The notes: generated by a model from the letters alone, not told the origin. A DNA stretch of 64,000 nucleotides from Isoetes taiwanensis (GCA_021234155.1 JAJEKV010000019.1:496001-560000); one strand, 5' to 3'. Counted from the stretch's first letter, positions 22,481-33,120 are shown. Numbers and translations: made by a program.

Positions 22481-24295
22481 TATAAAATGAATCTCGAAAT
22501 AATAGCCAAGGTGATTTCTCGACTAGTGGGGCGAGAAGATGCCCACAAAATCAGACTGGGGTGCCCATTTTACCACAAATCCGGCAAATCCGTCAACTGT
22601 TGAAGCATCGAACACCAATTAATCGACCAATTGCTTCGATTAATTCCCATTATATCTACAGAATAGAATCCCTGTGCAAATTGCTGGATTGGGTTTCGAC
22701 CATCGGTTGTCGACATGGCTCCTTTCTTCATACGCTTCGTCTCCTCACTCACGGATTGATTTCCAAGCAAGTATTAGAGTCCTTTGCCCATGCCATAGTT
22801 ACCCGGTAGCATCACCGACCCTATATATCCGGCATAGTATTTAATCCCCTTCACTACTCGTCAATACAACAAGCCATCTCCTCATTCTCCTCTCTTCACC
22901 GACTCGAAAGTAGAATTGGAAAAAACATTAGTCGAACCGGAAAAACATAACATTAGTGAGAACCGGAAAAACATAAATCCCCTCCTGGAAAACATAAATC
23001 CCTCGGACTCTTCTCGACTACCGAGTGAGAATTGGAAAAGCGTTGCCTCAATTGCTGTTGCCAAGAAGAGCGTGTAGCCAAGAAGACCACGTTGCCAAGG
23101 CGTGTAGGTGGAGGATCAAATTATCCTCATCTTCATAATTCACTCCTTTTCAAATCCGGCACGAGATAGTTACGCCCGGCCAAGAATCTACGACTCTGGC
23201 GGCATCTTCTTCGAGGGGTCCGGGGCCTTTGTTAAGGGATGGGATGAATGGCGCATCCAGTGAAAGAGGGCGGAAGGGGAAGCCATAGCCGGGAGCTTGG
23301 GCTGGCACGGGCGGTTTGGGTTTTACCGCCATAGCCGGGAGCTTCACGGGTTGGGTATCTGCAGAGGAAAGGGGCAGAAATAAGGCAAGAAATCCTCGCG
23401 AAATCCCTATAAATTTGATGTTGGCGAGTGTTTTTCTTGGCAGATTTTTCGCTGTGAGAACACGGAGTGGAGACAATTGGGACTAATCTGGAAGAAGCCA
23501 GAGGAAGATCCGGGTAGATTTAAGGCGATCCGGATGATTCAGAACGAGCTTTTGATCGACGCAGCCAGCCGAGGGTTGAGGGGGAGGCTTCTTCTCTTCC
23601 TTGGTAGGAGTTGAAGATTTGGGGCTGAGATTTCTTTGCGCATTTCTTGGCCTTTGGAGTTTTAGACTTGGCGGGAGCTTTTTTGACTTGGGTCCGGGCT
23701 TGGAAGCTTTCTTAGGAGTAGGAGATGGAGCTGGAGGGGCGTAAAAGGGGATTTGGCGGGAGTAGGAACAACAAGAGGAAGAGGAGATTTTTAAGCAATT
23801 TCTTGGCGGGAAGGAGGCCATATCCTCATAAGAACGCAAATAGGAAGGTGGCATCCAAAAATCTTTGCCTCGCTTCTTCACCTTGTAGTGTTTTTCCTCC
23901 CGTTGCTCCCACCCTCTCCTTGGCTGACGAACAAGTATGAGCGGCGGATCATCTACCAAGAAACACCCATCCACGGATCTTGTTCATATAATTTGCTAAG
24001 GCTCGTTTAATCCCTATTTCTTGCAAGAAGCTATGCAAGACAGTTCTTGGGCGGCTTGATGAAAAATCGTGTTCTTGCCGAAATAGCTTCGGAGAAGGAG
24101 TAAAAAGAGGCGCCATCGCCATATAGGGTCTTCAACGTGGGATTAGAACCATCGTGGAAAAGAACAGGACCAAAAGGTATGTACCAAATTCAAATTTCAA
24201 AAATGAGGGGAAAAAAAAGCGGGGTAGCTTTGTGTCCGTACTAGAACATTATTTCAAGATGGATTGTATGCTTTCGTTTAGAGCTTGTGATGTCT
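22481..24295. other. Unrecognised, proline-rich minus-strand frames
   Basis: Two adjacent minus-strand frames (23974-23483 and 23476-23150) are rich in Pro, Lys and Ser ('KKASKPGPKSKKLPP', 'MAVKPKPPVPAQAPGYGFPF') and could be low-complexity N-terminal exon remnants. I cannot name a family, and an overlapping plus-strand frame (23725-23940) exists. The AAAAACAT-rich part at 22920-23000 contains a 30-bp near-duplication (GAACCGGAAAAACATAA). Confidence 0.35.
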
Positions 24296-24657
24296 ATTTT
24301 TTCATAGAAAATATATAGGTAGGGAGTGTATTTTTTCATAAAAAATACATAGTATATAGGATATTGTGTTTATTAATAAATACATAGTATATAGTTCCAT
24401 TTAAAAAAGCTTCTTATTTTATAGTCATATAGTATATTGTGCTTATTAGAAATTACAAAATACATAGTATATAGTGTCCCATTTAAAAAGCCTTCTCATT
24501 TTGTAGTCATATAGTATTGTGCTTATTAGAATTTACAAAATACATAATATATATTGTCCTATTTAAAAAAGCTTCTTATTTTTTAGTCATATAGTATATT
24601 GTGCTTATTAGAAATTACAAAATACCTAGTATATAGTGTCCCATTTAAAAAAGCTAT
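24296..24657. repeat. Tandem repeat, about 82 bp, three full copies plus flanking partial copies
   Basis: The word CATTTAAAAAAGC (with variants) starts at 24398, 24480, 24560 and 24642, giving periods of 82, 80 and 82 bp. Each unit then has TTCTTATTTT, TAGTCATATAGTAT, TTGTGCTTATTAGAA, and AATACATAGTATATAGTG. Earlier partial units (24300-24390) share the AATACATAGTATATAG word. Confidence 0.9.
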
Positions 24658-24704
24658 CTTTGAAAGGAGGTGTGCCCTCAGACCTCCTTTTTTCACTCTG
24701 ACCT

Positions 24705-25310
24705 TCCTTTCTCGACTCACGCAGTAGGGGCCCGGAGTCGAAAGTTCCTCGTTTTGCCTTTTCTATAGGCGGTCCTCAAACTGCGTTTTCACTCGAAGTC
24801 GCCTTTCTCGACTGGCTGTCGAGAAAGTTTCGAACTGCCTTTCCCGCAATTGGCCCTCGGACCGCATTTTTTCACTCTTGCCGCCTTTTCGACTTCATGA
24901 GTCGAGAAAGGCCTTCTGACCCCTAAAACCTGCGTTTTTAAGCTTTGTTTGCCTTTCTCGATTCAAGTCGAGAAAGGCCTTCGACCCCTAAAACTGCGTT
25001 TTTAGCTCGCGGTACGCCTTTCTCGACTTCAAGCGAGTCGAGAAAGGCCTTCCATTTAAACCGTGTTTTTCGCTTTGGTACCTTTCTCGATGAGTCGAAA
25101 GGCCTTCCGACTCCCTAAAACCTCGTTTTTTGGCTTTGGTAGCCTTTCTCGACTCGCGAGTCGAAAGGCCTTCAACCAAGTAAAACTGCGTTTTTGCTTT
25201 TTGCCTTTTCGACTTCGCGAGTCGAAAAGGCCATTCCCTAAAACATGCGTTTTTCACTTTGAACTGCCTTTCTCGACTCGCGAGTCGAGAAAGGCCTTCT
25301 GAATTGTGTT
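24705..25310. repeat. Hairpin-forming satellite, about nine units of 60-65 bp
   Basis: Each unit holds a palindrome of the form GCCTTTCTCGACT-n-AGTCGAGAAAGGC followed by a spacer with CCTAAAACTGCGTTTTT. The best palindromes are near 25026 (with a CAAGCG centre), 25143 and 25266; the last reads CCTTTCTCGACTCGCGAGTC followed by GAGAAAGG without mismatch. Units near 24709 and 24799 are degenerate. The open frames 24988-25257 and 25063-25302 on opposite strands are consequences of the palindromes. Confidence 0.9.
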
Positions 25311-26250
25311 TTATTTTATTTTTTTTGCCTGTAGCATCACTTGACTAACTTGATTTTTTGCGGTTTTATCTGCGACGAGGATAGTACATGCTTTGGAGCA
25401 ATGAAAAGACCAGTTCATTGAAGAAAGGTGCCGAGAAGAGGGTGGTGACATCAGTTGGACATACAAGCACGTGGCCCATGAAGGAACTCCTCGTACAAAT
25501 TTCTATCGTCTGTAAGTTGCTCCGTGACTTGGAGAGAGCTCCACGCACCGTTTGCACTAGGTGGTTCATGGGTGAAGAGGGTGTAATCTTTGTGCCCATA
25601 CGACCACTATGGTCTCTTCACCCACTGTAATATATATTGTAATGAGCCCATTTATAAATATAAGGTATCTCAAAACTAGTATTTTTTGGTGATTAAGTAA
25701 ACAATTTGCTTATTTTTTGTTGGAATTTGTGATCTCCTGTCTACCCACCTAAGAAAGTAGAGCCAAAATGTTCAACTAAGAATCTTTTTCAACTAGAACT
25801 TTGGTTTCAATATGTAATGAAATTCCTATGTTTGTTGCATTGTTCTTGTTATCGACTCGCTATCAGGACAAAACTGGAAGAAAGCTTGGATGCACACTAA
25901 CAGACAAAAATTCGAATTATGGACAGTTTTCAGGTCGGGGTGCTCTTTTTTGTGTAAAATAACAGGGTTCCGAAAAAAAGTGGGAATGGAATGAGTCCCA
26001 CTTTAATTAAATACGACTTGTTCTTATTTTATGGCATATTAGTATAAACTTGCATTCTATACAGAGCCTTAAGTTAATCCATGCAAAGTATGCAAGAGAA
26101 GCAAAATATACAAGAGAATCTAAGAAAGCACTAAGCAAATCTTTGATCTTCTATCCATAATTTTTAGTTTCACAACATGACAAATTTAACATTATTTTCC
26201 TTTTATACTGACCTAAACTTACATTTACTTATAGAGGAATTCTTTATAAC
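25311..26250. other. Unrecognised sequence
   Basis: Opposing frames at 25366-25630 have no recognisable motif, and the remainder is AT-rich without genes. Confidence 0.45.
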
Positions 26251-26420
26251 TGAACGTTTTTGGGTTGCCCCTAGGGAGGGACCCTCGCTTACGTGGGTTT
26301 ATGGCATATCCTAGGTATATGCTGGAATATACCTAGGATATGCTGGCAACTGCTCCAAACCCTTTGTTGCCAGTAAAGTTCCAACCAGATAACTGGCAGG
26401 GCAAGAAGTTCCATTCTGAT
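26250..26420. repeat. Repeat containing a perfect 15-bp hairpin, copy A
   Basis: The arms are ATATCCTAGGTATAT (26306-26320) and its exact reverse complement (26327-26341), with the loop GCTGGA. The flank GGTTGCCCCTAG...GTTTATGGC is shared with 50330-50404. The similarity may continue weakly to about 26720, where TTGATTCTCTTGCAGCTTG resembles TTGATTGCTTTGCAGCTTG at 50697. Confidence 0.85.
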
Positions 26421-26753
26421 GCTGGGCCCTGTGCTTCATGCAAGTCCTCTGAAATATTGCTAGCTAGTGAGTCCGTCTAGGAGGTGTGACCGGTGGACGC
26501 CTTCCAACCGGGAGCTACCTTTACAGTGTTCCAAGGTCGACAGATCTAATTTGCAACAGAACTGGTCAGCTGCTCGTAGAGGTACGTCGTTATGCTCAGC
26601 CCAGCTCGCATTTTGAAGGGAACATTTTGAAGACACAGCCTGGCCAGGACATAGAGTTGGATACAGTTTGATTCAAAGGAAAGACTTGTTCTTGATTCTC
26701 TTGCAGCTTGTTTGAATAAAAATGACGTAGTGTGAAACCTTGTTCCAAAGATT

Positions 26754-27323
26754 ATGGAAGGGAATTTTTGTGATGTTTTGACATCCGGGAGTAGGCCTCT
26801 AAGGCCCGAGCTTGTGACTAAACTACTTGGATATATTTTTGATGCAAGAGTTGCATTAGGATTTTGCAAATGGGCAGAGAAACAAAGGGGTTATAAGCAT
26901 AATGTAAATGTATATAACCATCTTCTTGTTATATTGATATCGGGATCTCTGTATGAGGATGTGCATAATATTTACAGGAAAATGTTGGTGTCTGGTTGTT
27001 CTTCAAATTGCTATATTGTAGGGATTTTGATGAGATGCCTTTGTAAAGAAGGTAAAGTGAATGAGGCGTATCACTTCCTTAATGAGAAAATGAAAGAGGA
27101 ATATGATCCTGATGTGGTTGTTTACAACATTTTGATTGATGGACTTTGTAAATCTAGGAACGTTGAGGAAACTGAAAAGTTGCTCTTAAAAATGGCTAAG
27201 GCACAGAAGATGTTGGCTTTAGGAGCTCGTGTTCTCAGCGTTGAGTTCCAAATGAGTTTTTGCAATACTTCTTCCATGCCGAGCACCAAAGGTTTCTTCA
27301 GGTCAATTCCCATAAAGTCGTGA
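26754..27323 (+). pseudogene. P-class PPR protein, 3'-truncated
   Basis: The open frame of 189 codons starts at ATG 26754. Residues 20-50 ('RPELVTKLLGYIFDARVALG', 'FCKWAEKQRGYKHNVN') match the region before the first repeat in P-class PPR proteins. Residues of about 50-145 hold about three PPR motifs: 'VYNHLLVILISGSLYEDVHN', 'CYIVGILMRCLCKEGKVNEA', and 'VVYNILIDGLCKSRNVEETE'. P-class proteins bind organellar RNA and normally have 10 or more motifs and 450-700 residues. Here the PPR register ends at about residue 150 (27200), followed by an unrelated tail ('GARVLSVEFQMSFCNTSSMP') and a stop. I infer truncation by a rearrangement near 27205. No in-frame stop or shift occurs before that, so a short protein could still be made. 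The upstream 500 bp carries the hairpin repeat found again at 50.3 kb. Confidence 0.8.
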
Positions 27324-27821
27324 TATCAAGTATTCTACTGTCTAGAAGTAGCAATTTGAATTGATCGTCAAAACATGACTTTGAACTATGATTTAAGCCA
27401 CTTCACCCTCTAGGCCATGGTGGGCAACCCTCCATGCGCATCACCTTATTTAAAACTTCCCTTCAACAAAAAGAGGTAATGATCTAATGGTTAAGATGGA
27501 ACAATTTGCCTCAATTCAACGTTTTATAAATTCAGAGAATAATATATAAGCATCACTATTTCGAAAAATGATTTGGTGTGTAGGCTATTCAAATGAAGTT
27601 GGAACCACGTTCAATAATACCACCCATAAGTTGGCCTACCTTCTTTTCTTAATATATGTAAGGCGGTGCCCATTTCTGTTTGATGCTAATATTTTTTCCC
27701 CGGAAAAAACCTGAGAGAGACACGTGTCTTTAAAAAAGAATAAATGACATTTAAAAAAAATGACGTCCCTTTCTTGCTCTGCAAGCAATCCGGCCCTGCA
27801 GAGCATGCAATCCGGCCCTAC
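27324..27821. other. Unrecognised spacer
   Basis: AT-rich sequence with no gene. Near 27783-27835 the word GCAATCCGGCCCT occurs twice in a small duplication at the breakpoint end of the P450 fragment. Confidence 0.5.
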
Positions 27822-28358
27822 TCAGTTCTGGCCCTGCTCAATATGATTACAATTGGACATATAGGAGGCAGCAATCTGGCGAAGATATCTCCAATAATCG
27901 CCGTAAGGAGCCAAACCAATTGCTCTAGAAAAAAGCAGCATGTGGGCGGATTCCTTAATAGGTCGATTAGCAAAATTAGGACTATTTAGAAGATAGCGAG
28001 CTGTTTCGGGCTTGCTGGCAATCACAACTCTGCTACAGCCAAGACTAAAATCCATGGGAGATTTTGCATTATGATCCTTCACCATCTGGGCTAATTTTTG
28101 ATGCACTAATTCATGCATCTGAAATAGGCTGCCAATAGTAGGCCAGCCTCTCGAGCCGGGGATGCTGCAGCGGCGATCCAAACTCCATGCACAGCCAGAG
28201 GGAGAAGCCCATTTGATAAGAGCGGTGAGAAAAGAACCGGCGATCAAGATAGAAGAGCAGATGATGAACTGGGAAAGAAGGGTAGAATCCGTCAAGGAAA
28301 AGGACACAAATGGGGCGAAAAAAAACCACGTATCAGCGAAAACAAGGTGGGACTCCAT
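27822..28358 (-). pseudogene. Cytochrome P450, CYP78A-like, N-terminal fragment
   Basis: Minus-strand frame of 178 codons from ATG 28358. CYP78A enzymes are ER-anchored monooxygenases that control plant organ growth. The N-terminal hydrophobic anchor is at about residues 22-48, followed by the proline hinge 'IPGSRGWPTIGSLFQM' (about 64-79) and 'HQKLAQM'. The B-helix region is highly characteristic of CYP78A: 'MDFSLGCSRVVIASKPETAR', 'LLNSPNFANRPIKESAHMLL', 'FSRAIGLAPYGDYWRYLRQI'. The frame runs into unrelated residues ('SYMSNCNHIEQGQN') at about 27870. A normal CYP78A has about 520 residues; the I-helix, ExxR and heme-Cys signature are all absent from the adjacent 500 bp. It is therefore a 5' fragment. 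The remaining exon sequence is uninterrupted, so the truncation could be recent or the second exon could lie outside the window after a rearrangement. Confidence 0.85.
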
Positions 28359-30690
28359 AGCCAGAAGTCTAACTCAGGAATGGAGAGAAAGCAGAAGATT
28401 TTGAGAGCAGAGCAGGAGAGATCCGGAGGGAGGAAATGTGGGGAAAATTTTGAAGGCAAATTCGAGGGACGGGGAGGAGCAAGTTATATGGAAGGAAGGG
28501 GACAGAAAACAAGGTTTTATTTGAAGGCAGAATAACAGGAGGGGGTTAAGGAGGGGGTCCTTGACCTTTACTAAAATGCGAGGGAATGGAAACGTTAGCT
28601 AAGCTGCTTTTGTTTATTTGGGTTTGTAGGGGTGGATGGTGAAACGAGTGAAAAGCCCTAACTTCCACGTGCCCTTCCCTTCCCTTCCCTTCTCATAACG
28701 GTGTCTGTTATGATTTTGCTCGTTACCTTCCCTCCTTTCCCGTATGGCCTTTCTATCTACACACTCTTTTCTCATGTTAATCTCACCTCCTCCCCTTGCA
28801 ACTCCCCTCCCAATTGCTCCCATGGGTTGTCATCCCCGACTCCTTCCGACCCATATTCTCTTCCTCTGCCATTTACTACCCCTATTGCACCCCCCCTCCC
28901 CCACCCTCCCCTTTTGCATTCCGGCATCTCTATCAGGTTCAGTGCCTCCTCCACCACTCCCCCCCATCTTCTGCCTGTTCATACCTAGGTATCCTAACCC
29001 TAGCTATATCTCATCTATTATCTTAGCTCTCACATCATTCTTCTGCTTAGATTCTCATGTGCATACATGTTCTTTTCTCTATCCCTGAATGTATTCGTCC
29101 TCAATGTAACCGTTCTCCAGATATGATTCGCATGAATATGTAAGATATCTGCATCCATACATGGAAAGTGCAGCTCCATCATAAGCAAAAGCATCATCTT
29201 CTGCCATATCAAAAATTCCCCCCCATCTCCAAGCCTCCTGCCTTCTTGAATCACTTACTTTTGCTGCAAATCTTCTCCATGGTCTTTTTCTTTCACCCCC
29301 TCAATGCCCCGCAGGCTCTTCCCTGCAAATAGGTTTTTTAGTTTCTTGCTTACAGCCACTGGCCCTTGTTTCTGTGCTACACTACAAGAAACTCTATTTT
29401 TTCCCCAAATTTATTATTAATGAGTTTGATTTATCTTAGACAAATTTACTCTCCAAGGACGCAGCTTGCTCTGGAAGCAAAAATAACCCTTCTTGCTGGT
29501 ATTTTTTTTTTTGTTTTGAGCTGTTTTAGAAAACTTAGGCGAGGGGACTAAAAGCCAAATCTGCAAGGATTTACCGTGATCGAATTCCAGTATTATGGCT
29601 GGAATGCTTGCGCATTTTGCTATAAATATGCCTTGTCATTGATGTGGGAAAAGCTTAGATCTGGCATACACAGGTAATTGTTGAAGCATTAAAGCATGTA
29701 TTCTAGAATGGGGCTCACATGAAAACGACAAAAACCTCCCGATAGTTCATGAATTGAATCATGAATCATGACAAGGTCATCCACAGTATAGGTGGCCAAG
29801 TATGCTTCACTTTGGGCATGTCTCGATCACACAAACACACACAATTCGAACAATTAATCGGGTTGGGATTGGGATTGGGATTGGCATTCTGATTAAATTT
29901 TTGAGATTGGCCCTTTATACATGTAATCAAAGCCACATAGGCTAACATGTCACCATTGGTGAAAAGTTGATGGTAAATTTTTAACTTTATCAGCAAAAAT
30001 ATCAGGTAGAAAACAAAAAGTATCAACCTTTGCCATCGCCTAACAAGATTCATATGACAAGATGGGAGCCTACAAGGCACCTGCTTTGGCTACAGTATGC
30101 TTCTGTATCCTCGTTCATAGCCCGAGTTGGATTTGTCGGATTTGCAGACCCTAAACCATTCATCCCTTAGATTTTCTAAAGTTGTTACGAAACGACAATT
30201 TGACGACACATGGCACATTACATTAACAAATTTATTAAACACCTTTTCACAGCTTTCTTAAACATTATTAAAACTTACTTAAACTTGAAACCTTCTAAGT
30301 TCCATTTCAAAAACATGTTATGATGAAAGTGGGTCCAGTGACATGGTAGTTCTGTTTCCATCATCAATAGACACGATTCAATAGTTCCTCCACTCTAGAC
30401 AGATCTATATCTCCAAAGTCAAGATAGATCAGAAGGATACTAGCCTTGGCACCATAATGCAAGGCTATTTAGCGCAAATTCAAAATAGAGGGGAGTCGGG
30501 AAAGAGAAATGTTCGTAGTGACCTTGGCCCCCGCGATAAATTTCTTGTGAAGAATAAATTTTTTCCTAGGTAAGGTTCTAGCATGCATTTAAAAACATGC
30601 TATTTTGGAATTTTTACCCTCGTATTGGCCTTAAGACTTTGTTGTCACATACAGTTGATATTTGAGAGTGTTCCATGGATGACTTTTTTA
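28359..30690. other. P450 upstream region and unrecognised sequence
   Basis: 28359-28560 is the likely 5' UTR and promoter side of the P450 fragment (CAAATAAAAC near 28515 on the minus strand is a weak TATA candidate). Further on are a (TTCCC)n run (28672-28693), a C-rich stretch at 28790-28980 that opens several meaningless frames, and a (TTGGGA)n run (29862-29884). No gene is supported. Confidence 0.45.
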
Positions 30691-30950
30691 AACTAGGTTG
30701 CCATCTACCTCAGAGACATGGGCTGAGGCTGTCTTAAACCTACAAAAAAATAAAAAAAAATACGTGGAAAATACACAAGAAATACGTGAAAATCTTATAT
30801 ATATAATCAGGCATCAAGAGTACGATGGCCCGAAGACAAGCAAGAATATGAGACAAATGTTTAGAAGGCTTAAGATTGGCATTGAACCAGAATATCTATG
30901 TTAGTGTCGAAATTGACCTAAAAGTCAAAATTTGAACTCGAAATCAGCCC

Positions 30951-31021
30951 ACTCGGGTCGATTCGCGCCAAAGCCTTCTGCGTCGCGAACGCAGGCCCCT
31001 TTCACGCGAATGGACCCGAAT
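30951..31021. repeat. Hairpin cassette 1 of 3
   Basis: Outer arms ACTCGGGTCGATTCGCG and CGCGAATGGACCCGAA are near-perfect reverse complements. The centre holds a second palindrome, CTGCGTCGCGAACGCAG. Confidence 0.85.
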
Positions 31022-31150
31022 GATTTGATTTAGATCATAATTGATCGAATTTTTATATTAAAAGATGTTAGAATGCCTAGAATTTGTCTAAAAATGCAGT
31101 GTAACACTTAATTTTAGTTAAAAACATCAAAAAGAAGTCAAAATAGGGCC

Positions 31151-31220
31151 ACTCGGATCGATTCGCACCAATGCCCTCTACGTCGCGAACGCAGACCCTT
31201 TCGTGCGAATGGACCCGAGT
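31151..31220. repeat. Hairpin cassette 2 of 3
   Basis: Same design as the copy starting at 30951, exactly 200 bp downstream: ACTCGGATCGATTCGC pairs with GCGAATGGACCCGAGT. The central palindrome is slightly decayed. Confidence 0.85.
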
Positions 31221-31351
31221 CACCCAAATTTGCATCTTTTTATGTTAATTTAGCATCAAATAAGTTGCTAGTTAGGTTAGAATTGATCCAAATATGTGTT
31301 TTAGTGCCTTACAACCCTTCGAAATGTTGGATTTTGCCTAGGAATCAACCC

Positions 31352-31422
31352 ACTCCAGTCGATTCGCGCCGAAGGCCTCTGCAAAGCGAACGCAGGTCCC
31401 TTTCGCCCGAATGGACCCGAGT
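31352..31422. repeat. Hairpin cassette 3 of 3
   Basis: Starts 201 bp after cassette 2. ACTCCAGTCGATTCGCG pairs with CGAATGGACCCGAGT with more mismatches; the central palindrome is partly lost (CTGCAAAGCGAACGCAG). Confidence 0.8.
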
Positions 31423-31586
31423 CGACCTTCTTCGACCAAGACTTGTCCAAATCTGACCCAACAAATTGCCATGTAATGTTTCTTAATTTGTTTTGCTTAT
31501 ATTTGCACTTCATGTTACCTAGTTTGGAGATCTAGAGCCTCGGAACATAGGTCTATTGTGCACGAAAACCGAGTGCAGCCTTAGTC

Positions 31587-31595
31587 TATAAAAGG
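31587..31595 (+). promoter_or_regulatory. TATA box of the outer element
   Basis: TATAAAAGG in the context TCTATAAAAGGGGCC, 116 bp before the first ATG (31703). Position and sequence fit a Pol II LTR promoter. Confidence 0.65.
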
Positions 31596-31702
31596 GGCCT
31601 CATTTGCCATTTTCTCTTCACAAACTTGCTCTCATCCTCTTAGGCGATTTTCCAGTCCTTTGTTAATTCTTCCAAGCCATTTTCTACATCCATCTCTGCT
31701 CA

Positions 31703-33120
31703 ATGGCGCCCACGAACTTTGTTCAATGGTACGACAGTGCCAACCACATCCGTGATTTCCCTGCAGAAGAGGCCTTCCATGTGTTTGACCATCTCTTCGA
31801 CCTTCATGCAACCCTGACTAGAACCCCTTATTATACTGACATAGTATAATAGTATGACCAGCAAGTCTTACCCTAGAAAGTCAGCCATCTCCCAAGGGGA
31901 GGGAAGTGGGTGTCCTTAGAGTCGTTAAGCCAGGTCATAGGCAGGGGTTCCAGAGTCAAAGCTCAACTGTGGGAGAGGACGAAGAATATGCCTGATTACA
32001 TGAGTTGTAAGGCTCACAGGCATAAGTATATCTCGGCGTACGCGGCTCTCTCTTTGTTTATGCATTACATGTCAGTCAACAGGGTGGGGGAGCCTTCGAT
32101 CCAGCCCTTGGATCTAGCACCGCTCAACACAAGGATAGATCAGGGCCAGATCCATGAGATCGAATCCTTAGAGTATGTTTACCATGGCACGACATCAGGG
32201 GCACTACAGGTCGAGCAAGATTATGAGCAGGAAGGGTAAGACAATCCAGATTGGGAGAGCAGGGAGACAGCAAGAATGGAGAGACAGATAGCAAGGCACG
32301 ACGATGACATCAGGAGGGCCAACAAACTACCAATAGGCATTATAGCTCTATCGCCAATAGTAATTGAAGGGGAGGAGTACATCTTTGCGAATGACATCCT
32401 CCACCTCCCATACTGCCTAGAGGAAGGGCTCAGGATCGACGAGCTCTTGGGTTTGATTGCAAGGGAGCAGCAGAGTGACTTCATCGACTACTCATAATCA
32501 GGAAGTCCCAAGGGAAGTAACGGAGCGGCACTCTTACACCGACGAGACGATGTCCAGACGTCGCCGCCTACGAGTACATAAGGGAAATGTATCATCGGCA
32601 GCAGCCAGTCACCCCGGAGGAAGAATTCCAAGCGATCAAAGGCAGATTGTACAAACCAGGGACAGACCCGAACTCTAGCCAAACCGTTCGATCGCGAAGC
32701 ATGCGGGAGGTGTCCAACAGCATCAACTTGGACAGTGCAACCACCATCTGGAGGGGTCAGGAAGACCTCCTAGCATTGGATATCTACGGGGAGGCTGCTC
32801 AGAGGAAGGGCACAGGATTGCAAACGGCGGGACATAGGGGAAGGGCGCTTCGGTACTATCTTCCAGCCCTTAGTCAGGGACAAATGATAGTTTTCGACAA
32901 GGAGTTTAGTCCACGAGGAGAGGAGATCGTGGCACTCTTAATAGCACTCTCAGGCTTCGGGCAGCACGCTAAACTGCACAGCAGTACGGATCATGCCATC
33001 CTATTCAAGAGATCAGTGGTCCTCTACAGCCTCGACTTCGCCAGGGGTCATTTGAGAGATGCGCCAATGACGGTCATTGCAGCGACATCACCTCCACTCC
33101 CTCCACCTCAAATGGCTTGA
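31703..33120 (+). pseudogene. Extra ORF upstream of gag in the outer Ty3/gypsy element
   Basis: Starting at ATG 31703 ('MAPTNFVQWYDSANHI') one frame runs to about 32497 through four sets of stops (near 31847, 31850, 31874, 32237), then shifts to a second frame (about 32460-32580, 'EVPREVTERHSYTDETMS') and a third (about 32560-33120, 'AAYEYIREMYHRQQPVTPEE' to 'ATSPPLPPPQMA'). Together this is about 470 codons of globular-looking protein of no family I recognise, lying between the leader and gag. Several stops sit where Gln would fit and read TAA or TAG, consistent with C-to-T change. Ogre/Tat-type plant Ty3 elements have an ORF before gag, so this may be the equivalent, but I see no sequence proof. 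Host capture is an alternative. Confidence 0.6.

Larger units (their letters stand above)
30905..31660 (+). mobile_element. LTR-like leader of the outer Ty3/gypsy element
   Basis: This AT-rich leader directly precedes the outer element's first ORF. It carries three hairpin cassettes and a clean TATA box (TATAAAAGG at 31587) followed about 30 bp later by a pyrimidine-rich start region, as in an LTR U3/R junction. I did not find a matching 3' LTR after the integrase remnant (48.3-49.5 kb) or a primer-binding site, so LTR identity is an inference and the 5' limit is approximate. Confidence 0.55.

Noticed and set aside
23150-23974. Proline-rich minus-strand frames as a host gene
   Set aside because: No recognisable domain, two frames abut without splice signals, and an opposing frame exists. 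Kept only as unrecognised sequence.
24988-25302. Open frames on both strands with repeated 'RESRKA'-like motifs
   Set aside because: Both are produced by the palindromic satellite; the two strands give similar peptides because the units are self-complementary.
28701-29088. Three overlapping Pro/Ser/Leu-rich frames
   Set aside because: They come from one C-rich low-complexity stretch read in three registers, with no conserved start or domain.
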